From positions 1,116,001-1,180,000 of the forward strand of contig NZ_CP044543.1 in NCBI RefSeq assembly GCF_008932115.1: DNA of 64,000 nt, read 5' to 3'. Numbering within the stretch: position 1 is the stretch's first letter; every line of letters begins with the position of its first letter. This DNA is from Bradyrhizobium betae (GTDB taxonomy: Bacteria > Pseudomonadota > Alphaproteobacteria > Rhizobiales > Xanthobacteraceae). Below the pieces are notes generated by a model that had not been told where the DNA came from, made no database searches, and saw nothing but the letters and a program-made list of their open reading frames with translations. Positions 36,183 through 44,670 of the stretch are shown here, piece after piece. The position numbers and the translations under genes were made by a program.

Positions 36183-36632
36183 TTATTCGTCCTGCGCAGG
36201 CAGCCATGTGCCGGGAATGACCCGTGAATGCCCGCGGAATTCCGCAATGACGGTGTCGCCTGCGGTGACGCGGACGTCGTAGATGCCGGACCGGCCGCCA
36301 CGGGCGATCTCCCGCGCCTTCGCGACGAGGCGGTCCCCGAGCTTGCCCGGCTTGATGAACGTGATCTGGCCTTGGGCCGCGACCACGCGATCGTTGTGCG
36401 AGTTGCAGGCAAACGCAAAGGCTGAATCGGCGAGCGTGAAGATGAAGCCGCCATGGGCGATGCGCTGGCCGTTGACCATGTCCGGCCGCACCGTCATTGC
36501 GAGCGTCGCAAAACCCGGGCCGATCTCGACGATCTCCATCCCGAGCCCCTTGGACGCGTCGTCCTCGGCCCACATCGCATCGGCGCAGGCGCGCGCAATA
36601 TCCTCAGGCGACAAGGTGGCTTTGACGTTCAC
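36183..36632 (-). CDS. paaI: Phenylacetyl-CoA-pathway hotdog thioesterase PaaI
   Basis: The 149-residue hotdog-fold protein has the PaaI motif with Asn54, HGG at 60-62 and catalytic Asp69 (AHGGFIFTLADSAFAFA). PaaI hydrolyses dead-end hydroxyphenylacetyl-CoA and related thioesters, freeing CoA. No ATG gives the right length; the GTG at 36632 with GGGAG just upstream begins MNVKATLSPEDIAR, the normal N-terminus. It lies between paaE (101-base gap) and paaK. Confidence 0.9.
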   Translation of the reverse strand: MNVKATLSPEDIARACADAMWAEDDASKGLGMEIVEIGPGFATLAMTVRPDMVNGQRIAHGGFIFTLADSAFAFACNSHNDRVVAAQGQITFIKPGKLGDRLVAKAREIARGGRSGIYDVRVTAGDTVIAEFRGHSRVIPGTWLPAQDE

Positions 36633-36733
36633 GCGCTTCTCCCGGCCGATTGTTTGCACATGATGTTCTGCTGCCTGGCCCAAGCTGTCAAATAATGCGA
36701 CGCATTTGCATCGTCGGGCCCTGATACGCCCGG

Positions 36734-37816
36734 TCAGACATGGTCGTAGTCGACCACGACCCGCTCCGACGACGGCTTGGCCTGGCAGGTCAGGACGAAG
36801 CCGGCCTTCAGCTCCCAAGGCTCCAGCGAATAATTGATGTCCATCGGCGCCTCCCCCTCGACCAGCTTGGCGCGGCAGGTCGAGCACATGCCGCCCTTGC
36901 AGGCGAAGGGCAGATCGACGCCGGCGCGCAGCGCCGCATCGAGGATCGCCTCGTCCTCGGCGACCGGCACGTCGCGGCGCTTGCCGTCGATGATCAGCGA
37001 CGCGATCGCCTTCGGTGGCGCGTCGGGCGCAACGGCCTTCTTCGGCCGCGGCTTGCCGCCAAACTCGGAGACGAAACGCTCGACGTGAATGCGATCCTCC
37101 GCGATGCCGAGATCGCGGCAGGTCGTCTCGATCTCCTCGCTCATGCCTGACGGGCCGCAGACGAAGACGTGATCGACGCTCGCCGCCGGCACCAGCGAGC
37201 GCAACAGCACCCTCACCTTGTCGCCGTCGAGCCGGCCATGCAGGATCGGGATGTCCTGTTCCTCGCCGGAAATGACGTGAAAGATCGAGAGCCGATCGAT
37301 GAAGCGATCCTTGAGCTCTTCGAGCGCCTCGAGGAACATGATGTTGTCGGTCGAGCGGTTGCCGTAGAACAGGAAGAAACGGCTGCCCCGCTCGCGCGAC
37401 AGAATGCCCTTCACGATCGACAGGATCGGCGTGATGCCGGAGCCTGCGGCAAAGCCGACATGGATGCGCCCGTCATCATCAGGAGCGACCACGCCGAAGC
37501 GTCCGGTCGGCGTCATCACGTCGAGCTCGTCGCCGCATTTCAGTTCGTCCGCCGCCCAGCTCGAAAACGCGCCGCCATCGACCTTCTTCACGGCGATGCG
37601 GATCTCACCGTCGTCAGGGCCGGAGCAGATGGAATAGGAGCGGCGCACTTCCTCGCCGTCGAGCATGGTTCGCAACGTGAGATACTGGCCGGGCGTGAAG
37701 GCGTAGTCCCGGGCGAGTTCGCCGGGGATGGCGAAGGTCATCGAGACGGCGTCCGACGCCTCGCGGCGGAGGTCGTTGACGGCCAGGCGGTGAAAGCGTG
37801 GTGCGGCTGCGGACAT
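36734..37816 (-). CDS. paaE: 1,2-phenylacetyl-CoA epoxidase, reductase subunit
   Basis: The 360-residue protein joins an FNR-type flavin/NAD(P)H reductase (residues 1-240; FTPGQYLTLR, FAAGSGITPILS) to a C-terminal plant-type 2Fe-2S ferredoxin with ligands Cys306, Cys311, Cys314 and Cys344. It passes electrons from NADPH to the di-iron oxygenase PaaABC. The ATG at 37816 gives the usual length. It lies two bases after paaD. Confidence 0.93.
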   Translation of the reverse strand: MSAAAPRFHRLAVNDLRREASDAVSMTFAIPGELARDYAFTPGQYLTLRTMLDGEEVRRSYSICSGPDDGEIRIAVKKVDGGAFSSWAADELKCGDELDVMTPTGRFGVVAPDDDGRIHVGFAAGSGITPILSIVKGILSRERGSRFFLFYGNRSTDNIMFLEALEELKDRFIDRLSIFHVISGEEQDIPILHGRLDGDKVRVLLRSLVPAASVDHVFVCGPSGMSEEIETTCRDLGIAEDRIHVERFVSEFGGKPRPKKAVAPDAPPKAIASLIIDGKRRDVPVAEDEAILDAALRAGVDLPFACKGGMCSTCRAKLVEGEAPMDINYSLEPWELKAGFVLTCQAKPSSERVVVDYDHV

Positions 37817-37818
37817 GG

Positions 37819-38322
37819 TCAATGACACTTGAAATAATCGAAGGGCTCGCGGCAGGCCGTGCAGCGCCAGAGCGCCTTGCAGGAGGTCGAGCCGAACTCG
37901 GACAACAGCTCGGTCCTCTCCGAGCCGCATTGCGGGCACGCGACGACCTGGTCGCCGAACAGCGCGCGGCGCGAGCTCGACGCTTGCGGCGGCGCGATGC
38001 CGTAGGCGCGCAGCTTCTCGCGGCCCTCCTCGCTCATCCAGTCCGTGGTCCAGGCTGGCGACAGCACGGTGCGGATCTTCGGACGATGGAATCCGGCGCG
38101 CTCCAATGCGACCTCGATTTCGAGTGCGATCATGTTCATGGCCGGGCAGCCGGAATAGGTCGGCGTGATCGCGACCTCGACATGATCGCCGGCGAGGACG
38201 ACATCGCGGAGCACCCCGAGATCGGCGATGGTCAGCACGGGAATTTCAGGATCGACCACGCTCGCAGCCGCATCCCAGGCGCGCCGGCGCAGCTCGGCGT
38301 CGCTCTCGAGCACCATCACCAT
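37819..38322 (-). CDS. paaD: Phenylacetate pathway protein PaaD (MIP18-family)
   Basis: The 167-residue protein has an N-terminal DUF59/MIP18 domain with YSGCPAMNMIALE and a C-terminal zinc-ribbon-like Cys set (CPQC at 129-132, CTAC at 154-157). PaaD is needed for Fe-S or metal maturation of the epoxidase complex, probably of the PaaE cluster. It overlaps paaC by seven bases. Confidence 0.92.
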   Translation of the reverse strand: MVMVLESDAELRRRAWDAAASVVDPEIPVLTIADLGVLRDVVLAGDHVEVAITPTYSGCPAMNMIALEIEVALERAGFHRPKIRTVLSPAWTTDWMSEEGREKLRAYGIAPPQASSSRRALFGDQVVACPQCGSERTELLSEFGSTSCKALWRCTACREPFDYFKCH

Positions 38323-39092
38323 GTCAGCCCCGGAAACGTCCGCTGCATCGATTGCAGCTCGGACAGAAGATGGCCGAGATGCTCGCTGTGCCGGCCGGAG
38401 CGGCCGCCCTGCTGCATCCAGTCGTTCTGCGGCAGCACCAGCGTTGCCTCGCTGACGACATCGGAGAGCGTCGTCAGCCAGCGGCCGCGCAGAGTCCCGG
38501 GATCAATGGCGATGCCGGCATGGATCAGGGCGCGTTCGCCGTCATCGACCGAAAACAGCTCGCCGGTGAAGGCCCAGAGATGATCGATCGCGGCCTGCAC
38601 ACGCCTGTGACTCTCCTCGGTTCCGTCGCCGAGCCGGATGATCCATTCCGAAGCGTGGCGCAGATGATAGGCGCTCTCCTTCTCCGACTTGGCGGCAATC
38701 GCGGCGAGCGTCGTGTCGCGTGAGGTCATCATTGCGCGCCAGTAGAGATCGGCGAAAGCGGAATAGAAGAACTGCCGCACCAACGTCTGGGCGAAGTCGC
38801 CATTCGGCTGCTCGACCAGCAGCAGATTGCGGTACTGCCGCACGTCGCGCAAATAGGCGAGCTTGTCTTCGTCGTTGCCCTTGCCTTCGGCCTTGGCGGC
38901 GTAGGTGTAGAGCTCACGCGCCTGACCGATGAGGTCGAGCGCGATGTTGGAGAGCGCCATGTCCTCTTCAAGCATCGGCGCATGCCCGCACCATTCCGAC
39001 AGCCTGTGGCCAAGGATCAGCGAATCGTCGGCGCGGCGCAGTGCGTAGAGCACCAGTGGCGTTTCGGAGACTTCCGTGTTGGCGATCCCCAT
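38316..39092 (-). CDS. paaC: 1,2-phenylacetyl-CoA epoxidase, structural subunit
   Basis: The 258-residue ferritin-like helical protein (LVLYALRRADDSLILGHRLSEWCGHAPMLEEDMALSNIALDLIGQA) is the non-metallated partner of PaaA in the PaaAC core. The ATG at 39092 overlaps the paaB stop by one base (TGATG); a GTG one codon earlier is also possible. Confidence 0.93.
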   Translation of the reverse strand: MGIANTEVSETPLVLYALRRADDSLILGHRLSEWCGHAPMLEEDMALSNIALDLIGQARELYTYAAKAEGKGNDEDKLAYLRDVRQYRNLLLVEQPNGDFAQTLVRQFFYSAFADLYWRAMMTSRDTTLAAIAAKSEKESAYHLRHASEWIIRLGDGTEESHRRVQAAIDHLWAFTGELFSVDDGERALIHAGIAIDPGTLRGRWLTTLSDVVSEATLVLPQNDWMQQGGRSGRHSEHLGHLLSELQSMQRTFPGLTW

Positions 39093-39379
39093 CACATGTG
39101 TCCCACTTCTTCCGGCACCTCATAAAACGTCGGGTGCCGGTAGATCTTCGATTCCGCCGGCTCGAACATCATGCCCTTCTCGGCGGGATCGCTCGCGGTG
39201 ATCGCGCTGGACGGCACCACCCAGATCGACAGGCCCTCACCGCGCCGGGTGTAGATGTCGCGGGCGGCCTGGAGGGCCATGGTGGCGTCGCTGGCGTGCA
39301 GCGAGCCGACGTGCTTGTGCGCAAGCCCGTTGCGGCTGCGAATGAAGACTTCCCACAGTGGCGTGTTCGGCGTGGCCAT
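39092..39379 (-). CDS. paaB: 1,2-phenylacetyl-CoA epoxidase subunit PaaB
   Basis: The 95-residue protein starts MATPNTPLWEVFIRSRNGL and carries HVGSLHASDATMALQAARD, diagnostic of PaaB. It bridges PaaAC units and is needed for activity. The frame is open far upstream, but that part is antisense to nothing known and overlaps paaA; the ATG at 39379 gives the family length. Confidence 0.93.
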   Translation of the reverse strand: MATPNTPLWEVFIRSRNGLAHKHVGSLHASDATMALQAARDIYTRRGEGLSIWVVPSSAITASDPAEKGMMFEPAESKIYRHPTFYEVPEEVGHM

Positions 39380-39389
39380 CGTGCTTCTC

Positions 39390-40382
39390 CTATTCGGCAG
39401 CTTGTGCGGTCGGACGTTGCGCGCGCTTTGCGGCATAGGCGGCTGCCGCCTCGCGCACCCAGGCGCCCTCCTCGTGCGCCTTGCGGCGCGCGGCCATGCG
39501 GTCGCGGTTGCAGGGCCCGTTGCCGGCGAGCACCTGCTTGAATTCGGTCCAGTCGATCTCGCTGTAGCGCCAGTGCCCGTCGGCATCCTGAACCATGCCG
39601 GGATCGGGAATGGTGAGGCCGAGATATTGCGCCTGCGGCACGGTGGCATCGACAAACTTCTGGCGCAGCTCGTCGTTGGAGAAGCGCTTGATCTTCCACT
39701 TCGTCGAGGTATCGCTGTGCTGACTGGTGGCATCGGGCGGGCCGAACATCATCAGCACCGGCCACCACCAGCGGTTCAGCGCATCCTGCGCCATCGTCTT
39801 CTGTTCATCCGAGCCGCGACACAGCGTCACCATGATCTCGTAGCCCTGCCGCTGGTGAAACGACTCTTCCTTGCAGACGCGGATCATCGCGCGCGCATAG
39901 GGACCGTAGGAGCAGCGGCACAGCGGGATCTGGTTCATGATCGCGGCGCCGTCGACCAGCCAGCCGATGGTGCCGATGTCAGCCCAGGTCAGCGTCGGAT
40001 AGTTGAAGATCGAGGAATATTTGGCCTTGCCCGCGAGCATGGCATCGACCAGCTCTTCGCGCGAGGCACCGAGCGTCTCGGCGGCGGCGTACAGATAGAG
40101 CCCGTGGCCGCATTCGTCCTGCACCTTGGCGAGCAGCGCCGCCTTGCGGCGCAGGGACGGCGCACGCGTGATCCAGTTGCCTTCGGGCAGCATGCCGACG
40201 ATTTCGGAATGGGCGTGCTGGGAGATCTGGCGGGTGAGCGTCTTGCGATAGGCCGACGGCATCCAGTCATTCGGCTCGATACGTTCCTCCGCATCGATGC
40301 GCGCCTGGAATTGCGCAGCCTTGGCCGCATCCTCGAGACCGCGATCGTCGGTCTCGGTCGTATTCAGCGCCTGGGTGTACAT
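39390..40382 (-). CDS. paaA: 1,2-phenylacetyl-CoA epoxidase, catalytic subunit
   Basis: The 330-residue di-iron protein has the carboxylate-histidine motifs of Paa[13 protein letters not shown] (Glu90, His93) and [13 protein letters not shown]. It epoxidises the ring of phenylacetyl-CoA. Two ATGs lie six bases apart (40382 and 40388). GGGAGG directly abuts the first, so the second at 40382, with six-base spacing, is the better start. The Shine-Dalgarno itself lies in a hairpin. It is the first structural gene after paaX. Confidence 0.93.
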   Translation of the reverse strand: MYTQALNTTETDDRGLEDAAKAAQFQARIDAEERIEPNDWMPSAYRKTLTRQISQHAHSEIVGMLPEGNWITRAPSLRRKAALLAKVQDECGHGLYLYAAAETLGASREELVDAMLAGKAKYSSIFNYPTLTWADIGTIGWLVDGAAIMNQIPLCRCSYGPYARAMIRVCKEESFHQRQGYEIMVTLCRGSDEQKTMAQDALNRWWWPVLMMFGPPDATSQHSDTSTKWKIKRFSNDELRQKFVDATVPQAQYLGLTIPDPGMVQDADGHWRYSEIDWTEFKQVLAGNGPCNRDRMAARRKAHEEGAWVREAAAAYAAKRAQRPTAQAAE

Positions 40383-40388
40383 GCGCAT

Positions 40389-40408
40389 CCTCCCATTTTA
40401 TTGGGAGG
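40389..40408 (-). promoter_or_regulatory. Hairpin that can hide the paaA ribosome-binding site
   Basis: On the minus strand CCTCCCA and TGGGAGG form a seven- to eight-base-pair stem around an A/T loop. The 3' arm is the GGGAGG Shine-Dalgarno of paaA. Pairing would block ribosome entry. Confidence 0.55.
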
Positions 40409-40412
40409 CAAT

Positions 40413-40451
40413 ATATAACAAGAATTATATCCGGCAAGATATTTCTGTAAC
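40413..40451 (-). promoter_or_regulatory. Candidate paaA promoter with overlapping operator
   Basis: Reading the minus strand, GTTACA (complement of 40446-40451) and a perfect TATAAT (complement of 40424-40429) are spaced by 16 bases. The -10 box lies inside an inverted repeat ATATAA-N6-TTATAT (40413-40430). This is an apt place for PaaX to block transcription; no match to the E. coli PaaX box is claimed. Confidence 0.55.
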
Positions 40452-40458
40452 ATATTAC

Positions 40459-41325
40459 TCAGGCCTCGAACCGCCTCTCCAGGAGCTTTCGCGCCGGCGG
40501 CAGCGGCCCCTTCTCGTTGGTTCCGTGGCCATCCAGCCAGTGTTCCGACGGAGCAAGCAAGGCGCGATAGATATCGCCACAGAGCTCGCGGGCGGCCCTG
40601 CCCGGCCAATCCGCCGGCAGCAGGCTACCCGGCAGCAGCGGATCGCGCAGCACGACGCGGCGGTAATGGTGGATCAGCAGGATGCGTGCGGTGAACGCGT
40701 CGGCTTCGGACAGATCCGTGCCGCGCGCGAGTGCGGCGCGCAGCGGCTCGAACGTCTTCATGAATTTCAGATAGGCATCCGCGGTGCGTTTCAGCGGCCA
40801 GCTCGCACTGAGCAGGCGGCGACCGCTGTCATCCTCGGCCGAGACTTCGAGACGGATCGCAGCCGCTGCTTCGTCGGGCACCGGCACGCCTGACGGCGCG
40901 ACCCACACGCCCGGCAGCGGACTGCCGAAACCGGCGTTGCGCAGCGCCTCGCGCGAGGCGTCGCGATCCTCGCCATTGCCGATCAGCAGGAGTTCGAAAC
41001 GGCCGGTCCAATCCGACGGCGGCGGATCATAGATGTGGCGTGTCGCTGCTTCAAAGGTCTGGCGGCCCTTGTCGGCCAGCCGATAAAAGCTGTTTCGGCC
41101 GACCTTCTCGCGCGTCAGCCAGCCATCGGCGGCGAGGCGCGACATCGCGGTACGCACGACACCGCTGTCGATATCAAGGCCTTCGAAGAATTCCAGCAGC
41201 GTACCGAGCCACACCACACCGCCACGCGGCACGATGGCATCGCCGAACACGGTGATGACGATGGAGCCGGTGCGCGACGGTTCGCGCTTGAGCTGGTCGA
41301 TGATGCGGGAGAGCGGATGCGCCAT
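40459..41325 (-). CDS. paaX: Phenylacetate operon repressor PaaX
   Basis: The 288-residue protein matches PaaX: N-terminal winged helix (SIVITVFGDAIVPRGGVVWLGTLLEFFEGLDIDSGVVRTAMSRLAADGWL), a central PaaX-like domain and a C-terminal region ending in the HYRRVVLRDPLLP stretch. PaaX represses paa genes until phenylacetyl-CoA binds. It sits directly upstream of paaA on the same strand, with a 76-base promoter gap. The ATG at 41325 was chosen; 12 further codons upstream lack family character. Confidence 0.9.
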   Translation of the reverse strand: MAHPLSRIIDQLKREPSRTGSIVITVFGDAIVPRGGVVWLGTLLEFFEGLDIDSGVVRTAMSRLAADGWLTREKVGRNSFYRLADKGRQTFEAATRHIYDPPPSDWTGRFELLLIGNGEDRDASREALRNAGFGSPLPGVWVAPSGVPVPDEAAAAIRLEVSAEDDSGRRLLSASWPLKRTADAYLKFMKTFEPLRAALARGTDLSEADAFTARILLIHHYRRVVLRDPLLPGSLLPADWPGRAARELCGDIYRALLAPSEHWLDGHGTNEKGPLPPARKLLERRFEA

Positions 41326-41388
41326 GCGCGAGGCATAGCGCGTTTGATGCGGGCGCGACAATGGACGGGAACGACAAAGCCTCTACTC

Positions 41389-41530
41389 CTTCTCCCCGCC
41401 TGCGGGGAGAAGGTCGGGATGAGGGGGAGTCTCCGCAGAGTCGGTGAGAGTTGGATTCGCGGAGACTCCCCCTCACCCGGAATTTGCTCTTCGCAAATTC
41501 CGGCCTCTCCCCGCACGCGGGGAGAGGCGA
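41389..41530. repeat. Dispersed palindromic repeat (CTCTCCCCGC type), copy 3
   Basis: Nested hairpins with TCTCCCCGC and GCGGGGAGA, GGAGTCTCCGC and GCGGAGACTCC, and a central CGGAATTTGC/GCAAATTCCG pair. It shares arms with 17980-18122 and 23772-23911 and fills the gap between paaX and the next hydrolase gene. Confidence 0.8.
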
Positions 41531-41534
41531 AGCA

Positions 41535-42308
41535 TCACCGATGCGGATCGGGATACGCCAGGCTGCGCCAGCCGCTGCGGTCGAAGGGCCGCCACTGGCC
41601 TTCCTTCTGCGCGAGGCGGTCGGCGACGGCGTAGACGACGGCAGGATGATGGCCCATGCCGCAATGGCTGCTGTCGACCTCGATGCTCTCGGTCTCAGCT
41701 CCCGTCTTCTCCATGCAGCCTTGCCAGGCGCAGACACCGTCGGTGCGGCTGAAGATGGCGGTGGTCGGAACCGGCGGCGGAACGGCCAGATCGCTGCCGA
41801 AGTTTGGATCGACCTGATCAGCACGCTGGCCGCTTGCCCATTCGTAGACGCGCCAGGCATTGGTCGATTTGGGATCGCCCGCAAAGGGACTGCCGAGCGT
41901 AATGACCTGCCGCACGCGATCAGGCATCATCTTGGCGAGCTGGCGCGCATAGAGGCCGCCGAGGCTCCAGCCGACCAAGCTGATCTTGCGACCATGCGTG
42001 TCGCTGAGCTCATGGACCAGATCCATCATCGCGTTCTGCACGCCCTCGCGTAGGCCGTAGTTGCGGCCCTGGCGCCAGCCGCTCACCTCATAGCCCTTGC
42101 CCGACAGAAATGTGCGCAGCGCGCGTGTGGACTCATCAGACGCCACGAGGCCGGGCAGCACCAGCACCGGATGCCCGTCGCCGCGCGGGGCGAAGCTGAG
42201 CAGCGGCAGCGCGCCGAGGAATGCGCCGAACTCGTGGATCGCGCGCCCTTCCAGAAACATCAGAGTACGGGACGGCGGGCGCAGCGTCTGGGCGGTAGCG
42301 GTCATCAT
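41535..42308 (-). CDS. Alpha/beta-hydrolase, esterase/lipase-like
   Basis: The 257-residue protein has a lipase-type nucleophile elbow VGWSLGG (Ser115), a PRGDGHPVLVLPGLVASDEST start strand and a late His (SSHCGMGHHP). It is a paralogue of 54598-55398, sharing this motif order and a C-terminal AVADRLAQ.EG region. There is no signal peptide. The substrate is unknown; proximity to PHA and lipid genes hints at an acyl ester. ATGs at 42308 and 42305 are both usable. Confidence 0.8.
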   Translation of the reverse strand: MMTATAQTLRPPSRTLMFLEGRAIHEFGAFLGALPLLSFAPRGDGHPVLVLPGLVASDESTRALRTFLSGKGYEVSGWRQGRNYGLREGVQNAMMDLVHELSDTHGRKISLVGWSLGGLYARQLAKMMPDRVRQVITLGSPFAGDPKSTNAWRVYEWASGQRADQVDPNFGSDLAVPPPVPTTAIFSRTDGVCAWQGCMEKTGAETESIEVDSSHCGMGHHPAVVYAVADRLAQKEGQWRPFDRSGWRSLAYPDPHR

Positions 42309-42493
42309 TGTATCCCTTGAGAAGGCGCCGGCCGCGATACCGGCAAATGGGCATGAATTCCAATACGCCGGCTTCTTGAACGTTCCGCAGCGCAGCATGA
42401 ATCAGCTAGGCGGCCGGTTCCGGACATTCAAGCCGGTGGAACGCGGGGCGACAATAGGCCCGCGCGCTAATGCTGGCGCCCGTGACGCAAAAG

Positions 42494-43780
42494 TCACAAC
42501 AACCGGAGCAGGGATTCTACGGAGTAGAGCGCGAGCCCGGCGAGGCCGCCGATCAGCGAGCCGTTGAAGCGGATGTATTGCAGGTCGCGCCCGATGTTGA
42601 TCTCGATCAGCGAAATCAGCTGCGCCATGTCCCACGATTTGACCTGATCGGAGATGAAGGTCGAGACGCCGCTCTTCTGGTCCGCAACGAAGCTGCGCAG
42701 CACCGCCACCAGACCCTTGTTGATCTCGCCGCGCAGCTCGGCATCGCCCGCGAGCGCTTCGCCGGCGGCGACGCACATACCGGCGAGATGATGCTGCAGC
42801 ACTTGCGTCTCACCGCTCGCGCTGCGCTCGATGAAGGAGCGCGTATTGGCCCAGACGGTACGGGCAAGATCGGCAAGCTCGGGCCGCGCCAGCAGGTCGC
42901 GCTTCAGGCCGTTGATGCGATCGACATAGGCCTGGTCGGTGCCGAGCCGGTCGACGAAGCTCAGCACCATGCGATCGAACTCGCCGCGGAACGGATGTTT
43001 GGGATCGGCGCGCACTTCGTCGAAGAACGCCGTCGCCGACGCTACGATCTTGTTCACCAGAAACTTGTCGGCGCGGTAGAGCCGCAGCAGGGTCGGCAAC
43101 TCCGCGCGCACCTTCTCGCGGATCATCGCCATCGTGTCTTTCTGATTGAGCGTCTCGTGCATCACGCGCAAGAGATCATCGAACAGGATCTGATGCCGCC
43201 TCTCCGCCACGAAGCCGCGCAGCGTGCCGGCGGCGAGCGGCGCAAGGTCGATTGACTGGAGCTGCGAGGACATGCGGCGGATGATGAAGGTCATCAGGCC
43301 CGAACTCTCGGTCGCGGCGACGGCCTCCGGCAGCAGGCGCAACGCGAAGCGCGCAAGGTCATCGCTGCGCTTGCGGTCGCGCAGCCAGTCGGCGACGAAG
43401 GAGCCGAAATCGATCTCGTTCAGCTTGGCCTCGACTGGGCCTGAATCGAGGAAATGCACCTGGATGAACTCGCCGAGCTTGTCGGCGATGCGGGCCTGGT
43501 TGCTCTGGATGATCGCGGTGTGCGGAATCGGCAGGCCGAGCGGCCGCTTGAACAGCGCGACCACGGCATACCAGTCGGCGAGCCCACCGATGGTCGCGGC
43601 TTCCGCGAAGGCGGCGACGAAGCCGAATATTGGATGCACGGGCAGCAGCCATTTCGCTACGGCGAACAGCGCAAGCGTCGCCGCCAGCACCAGCGTCGCC
43701 AATGCTTTCACGCGCCGCAGCTCGGCCGCGCGTTCGGCATCGCCGGGGGTGTCGAAGGAGAAGGAGGTGGGTCGAGTCAT
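42494..43780 (-). CDS. DUF445 family membrane-associated protein
   Basis: The 428-residue protein has two hydrophobic segments near the N-terminus (LATLVLAATLALFAVAKW and IFGFVAAFAEAATIGGLADWYAVVALF) and then a long helical soluble region, ending with a hydrophobic stretch (GGLAGLALYSVESLLRLL). The motif GGLADWYAVVALFKRPLGLPIPHTAII is diagnostic of DUF445 (YjiN-like). Function unknown. Confidence 0.85.
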   Translation of the reverse strand: MTRPTSFSFDTPGDAERAAELRRVKALATLVLAATLALFAVAKWLLPVHPIFGFVAAFAEAATIGGLADWYAVVALFKRPLGLPIPHTAIIQSNQARIADKLGEFIQVHFLDSGPVEAKLNEIDFGSFVADWLRDRKRSDDLARFALRLLPEAVAATESSGLMTFIIRRMSSQLQSIDLAPLAAGTLRGFVAERRHQILFDDLLRVMHETLNQKDTMAMIREKVRAELPTLLRLYRADKFLVNKIVASATAFFDEVRADPKHPFRGEFDRMVLSFVDRLGTDQAYVDRINGLKRDLLARPELADLARTVWANTRSFIERSASGETQVLQHHLAGMCVAAGEALAGDAELRGEINKGLVAVLRSFVADQKSGVSTFISDQVKSWDMAQLISLIEINIGRDLQYIRFNGSLIGGLAGLALYSVESLLRLL

Positions 43781-43810
43781 CGTAGATACTTAGCGCGCCG
43801 ATCTCCGCGT

Positions 43811-43939
43811 GTCCCGGACGCGGTGCAGCGTGCAACGATGCACCGCAGAGCCGGGACCCAGCGAGTAACGAAGACAAGTGGTCCCCGGATCAGCAGTGCA
43901 CCACGCCGCAAGCGCGGCGCGCTGCACTGCATCCGGGGA
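43811..43939. repeat. Intergenic palindromic repeat downstream of the phasin gene
   Basis: Two pairs of inverted stretches, GTCCCGGA / TCCGGGGA-like and GGTGCAGCG / CGCTGCAC, frame the element. It is a repeat type distinct from the others in this window and lies between the phasin terminator and the DUF445 gene. Confidence 0.65.
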
Positions 43940-43947
43940 ACGCAAAG

Positions 43948-43974
43948 CAAAACAAAGGCCCGCCGAAGCGGGCC
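43948..43974 (-). terminator. Rho-independent terminator of the phasin gene
   Basis: On the minus strand GGCCCGC-TTCG-GCGGGCC (43957-43974) is followed by TTTGTTTTG (43956 down to 43948). The stable UUCG-type tetraloop, strong stem and T run are about 35 bases after the phasin stop. Confidence 0.85.
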
Positions 43975-44007
43975 TCAAATTTCAGTTTATCTACTCAGGT
44001 CGCCGGA

Positions 44008-44463
44008 TCAGGCGGTCTTGTTGTAGACCTTGGCAAAATTGTCCTGAGCGGACTTCGCACCGTTGGCGGCGAGCTTGCCGAGATAGTCGGTGGTCGCCTT
44101 GGCGCGCGAGACGAACGCTTCGCCGCGGGCGCGGAGCAGGCTGGACTGGATCTCGACGGCTTCGCTGAACGACTTGGCGGACGCCAGCTTGTCGATGCCC
44201 GAGAAGAACGCCTCGGCGTCCTCGTAGATCGCCTGCTGAATGTTGCGGCTGATCTTGCCGGCTTCAGTAACGGATTCGGTCACCGCGTTCTCGACGGCAG
44301 CGGTCACCCGCTCGGAGCCGGCGAAAGCCTCGGCCGCACGATCCTTGGCGGTGTTGGCGGTCTTCTTGACGAACTCGCGGGCAGCCTCGGGAACTTCCAG
44401 GTTCTGGATGTTCTTGAATGCGTCCTTGAAGCCTTCGAAAGCGGTGTTGGTTTCGGTGGTCAT
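44008..44463 (-). CDS. Phasin (PHA granule-associated protein)
   Basis: The 151-residue, mostly helical protein matches the alphaproteobacterial phasin family (Phasin_2): ETNTAFEGFKDAFKNIQNLEVPEAAREFVKKTANTAKDRAAEAF at the start and FVSRAKATTDYLGKL near the end. Phasins coat polyhydroxyalkanoate granules. The ATG at 44463 follows GGAGAG; an earlier in-frame start seven codons up is less likely. The promoter contains a large palindrome and the gene ends with a strong terminator, so it is monocistronic. Confidence 0.88.
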   Translation of the reverse strand: MTTETNTAFEGFKDAFKNIQNLEVPEAAREFVKKTANTAKDRAAEAFAGSERVTAAVENAVTESVTEAGKISRNIQQAIYEDAEAFFSGIDKLASAKSFSEAVEIQSSLLRARGEAFVSRAKATTDYLGKLAANGAKSAQDNFAKVYNKTA

Positions 44464-44553
44464 TGGGGTTCTCTCCATCCTCATTGGGTTGAGCTATGGG
44501 CTCACCCCGTCCTTGTTGGCCCGGGGCACCTCTTATATGACATAGCTAATGGT

Positions 44554-44579
44554 GCACTGCAATATTCATATTGCAGTGC
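44554..44579. promoter_or_regulatory. 26-base palindrome in the phasin promoter, candidate PhaR operator
   Basis: Perfect 12-base arms GCACTGCAATAT and ATATTGCAGTGC flank two bases. On the minus strand its TTGCAG can serve as a -35 box, with CATATA or TATAAG 17-19 bases on as -10. The CTGCA-type content is like the targets of PhaR, which represses phasin genes in alphaproteobacteria. Confidence 0.65.
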
Positions 44580-44670
44580 GGTATCACAAAACCGTGAACG
44601 GCTTCAGCGTGGGGCAATCTGCTGCCTTCCTAGCCCCTTGCCTACTGTGCATGGGGTTGAATTCGATCTT

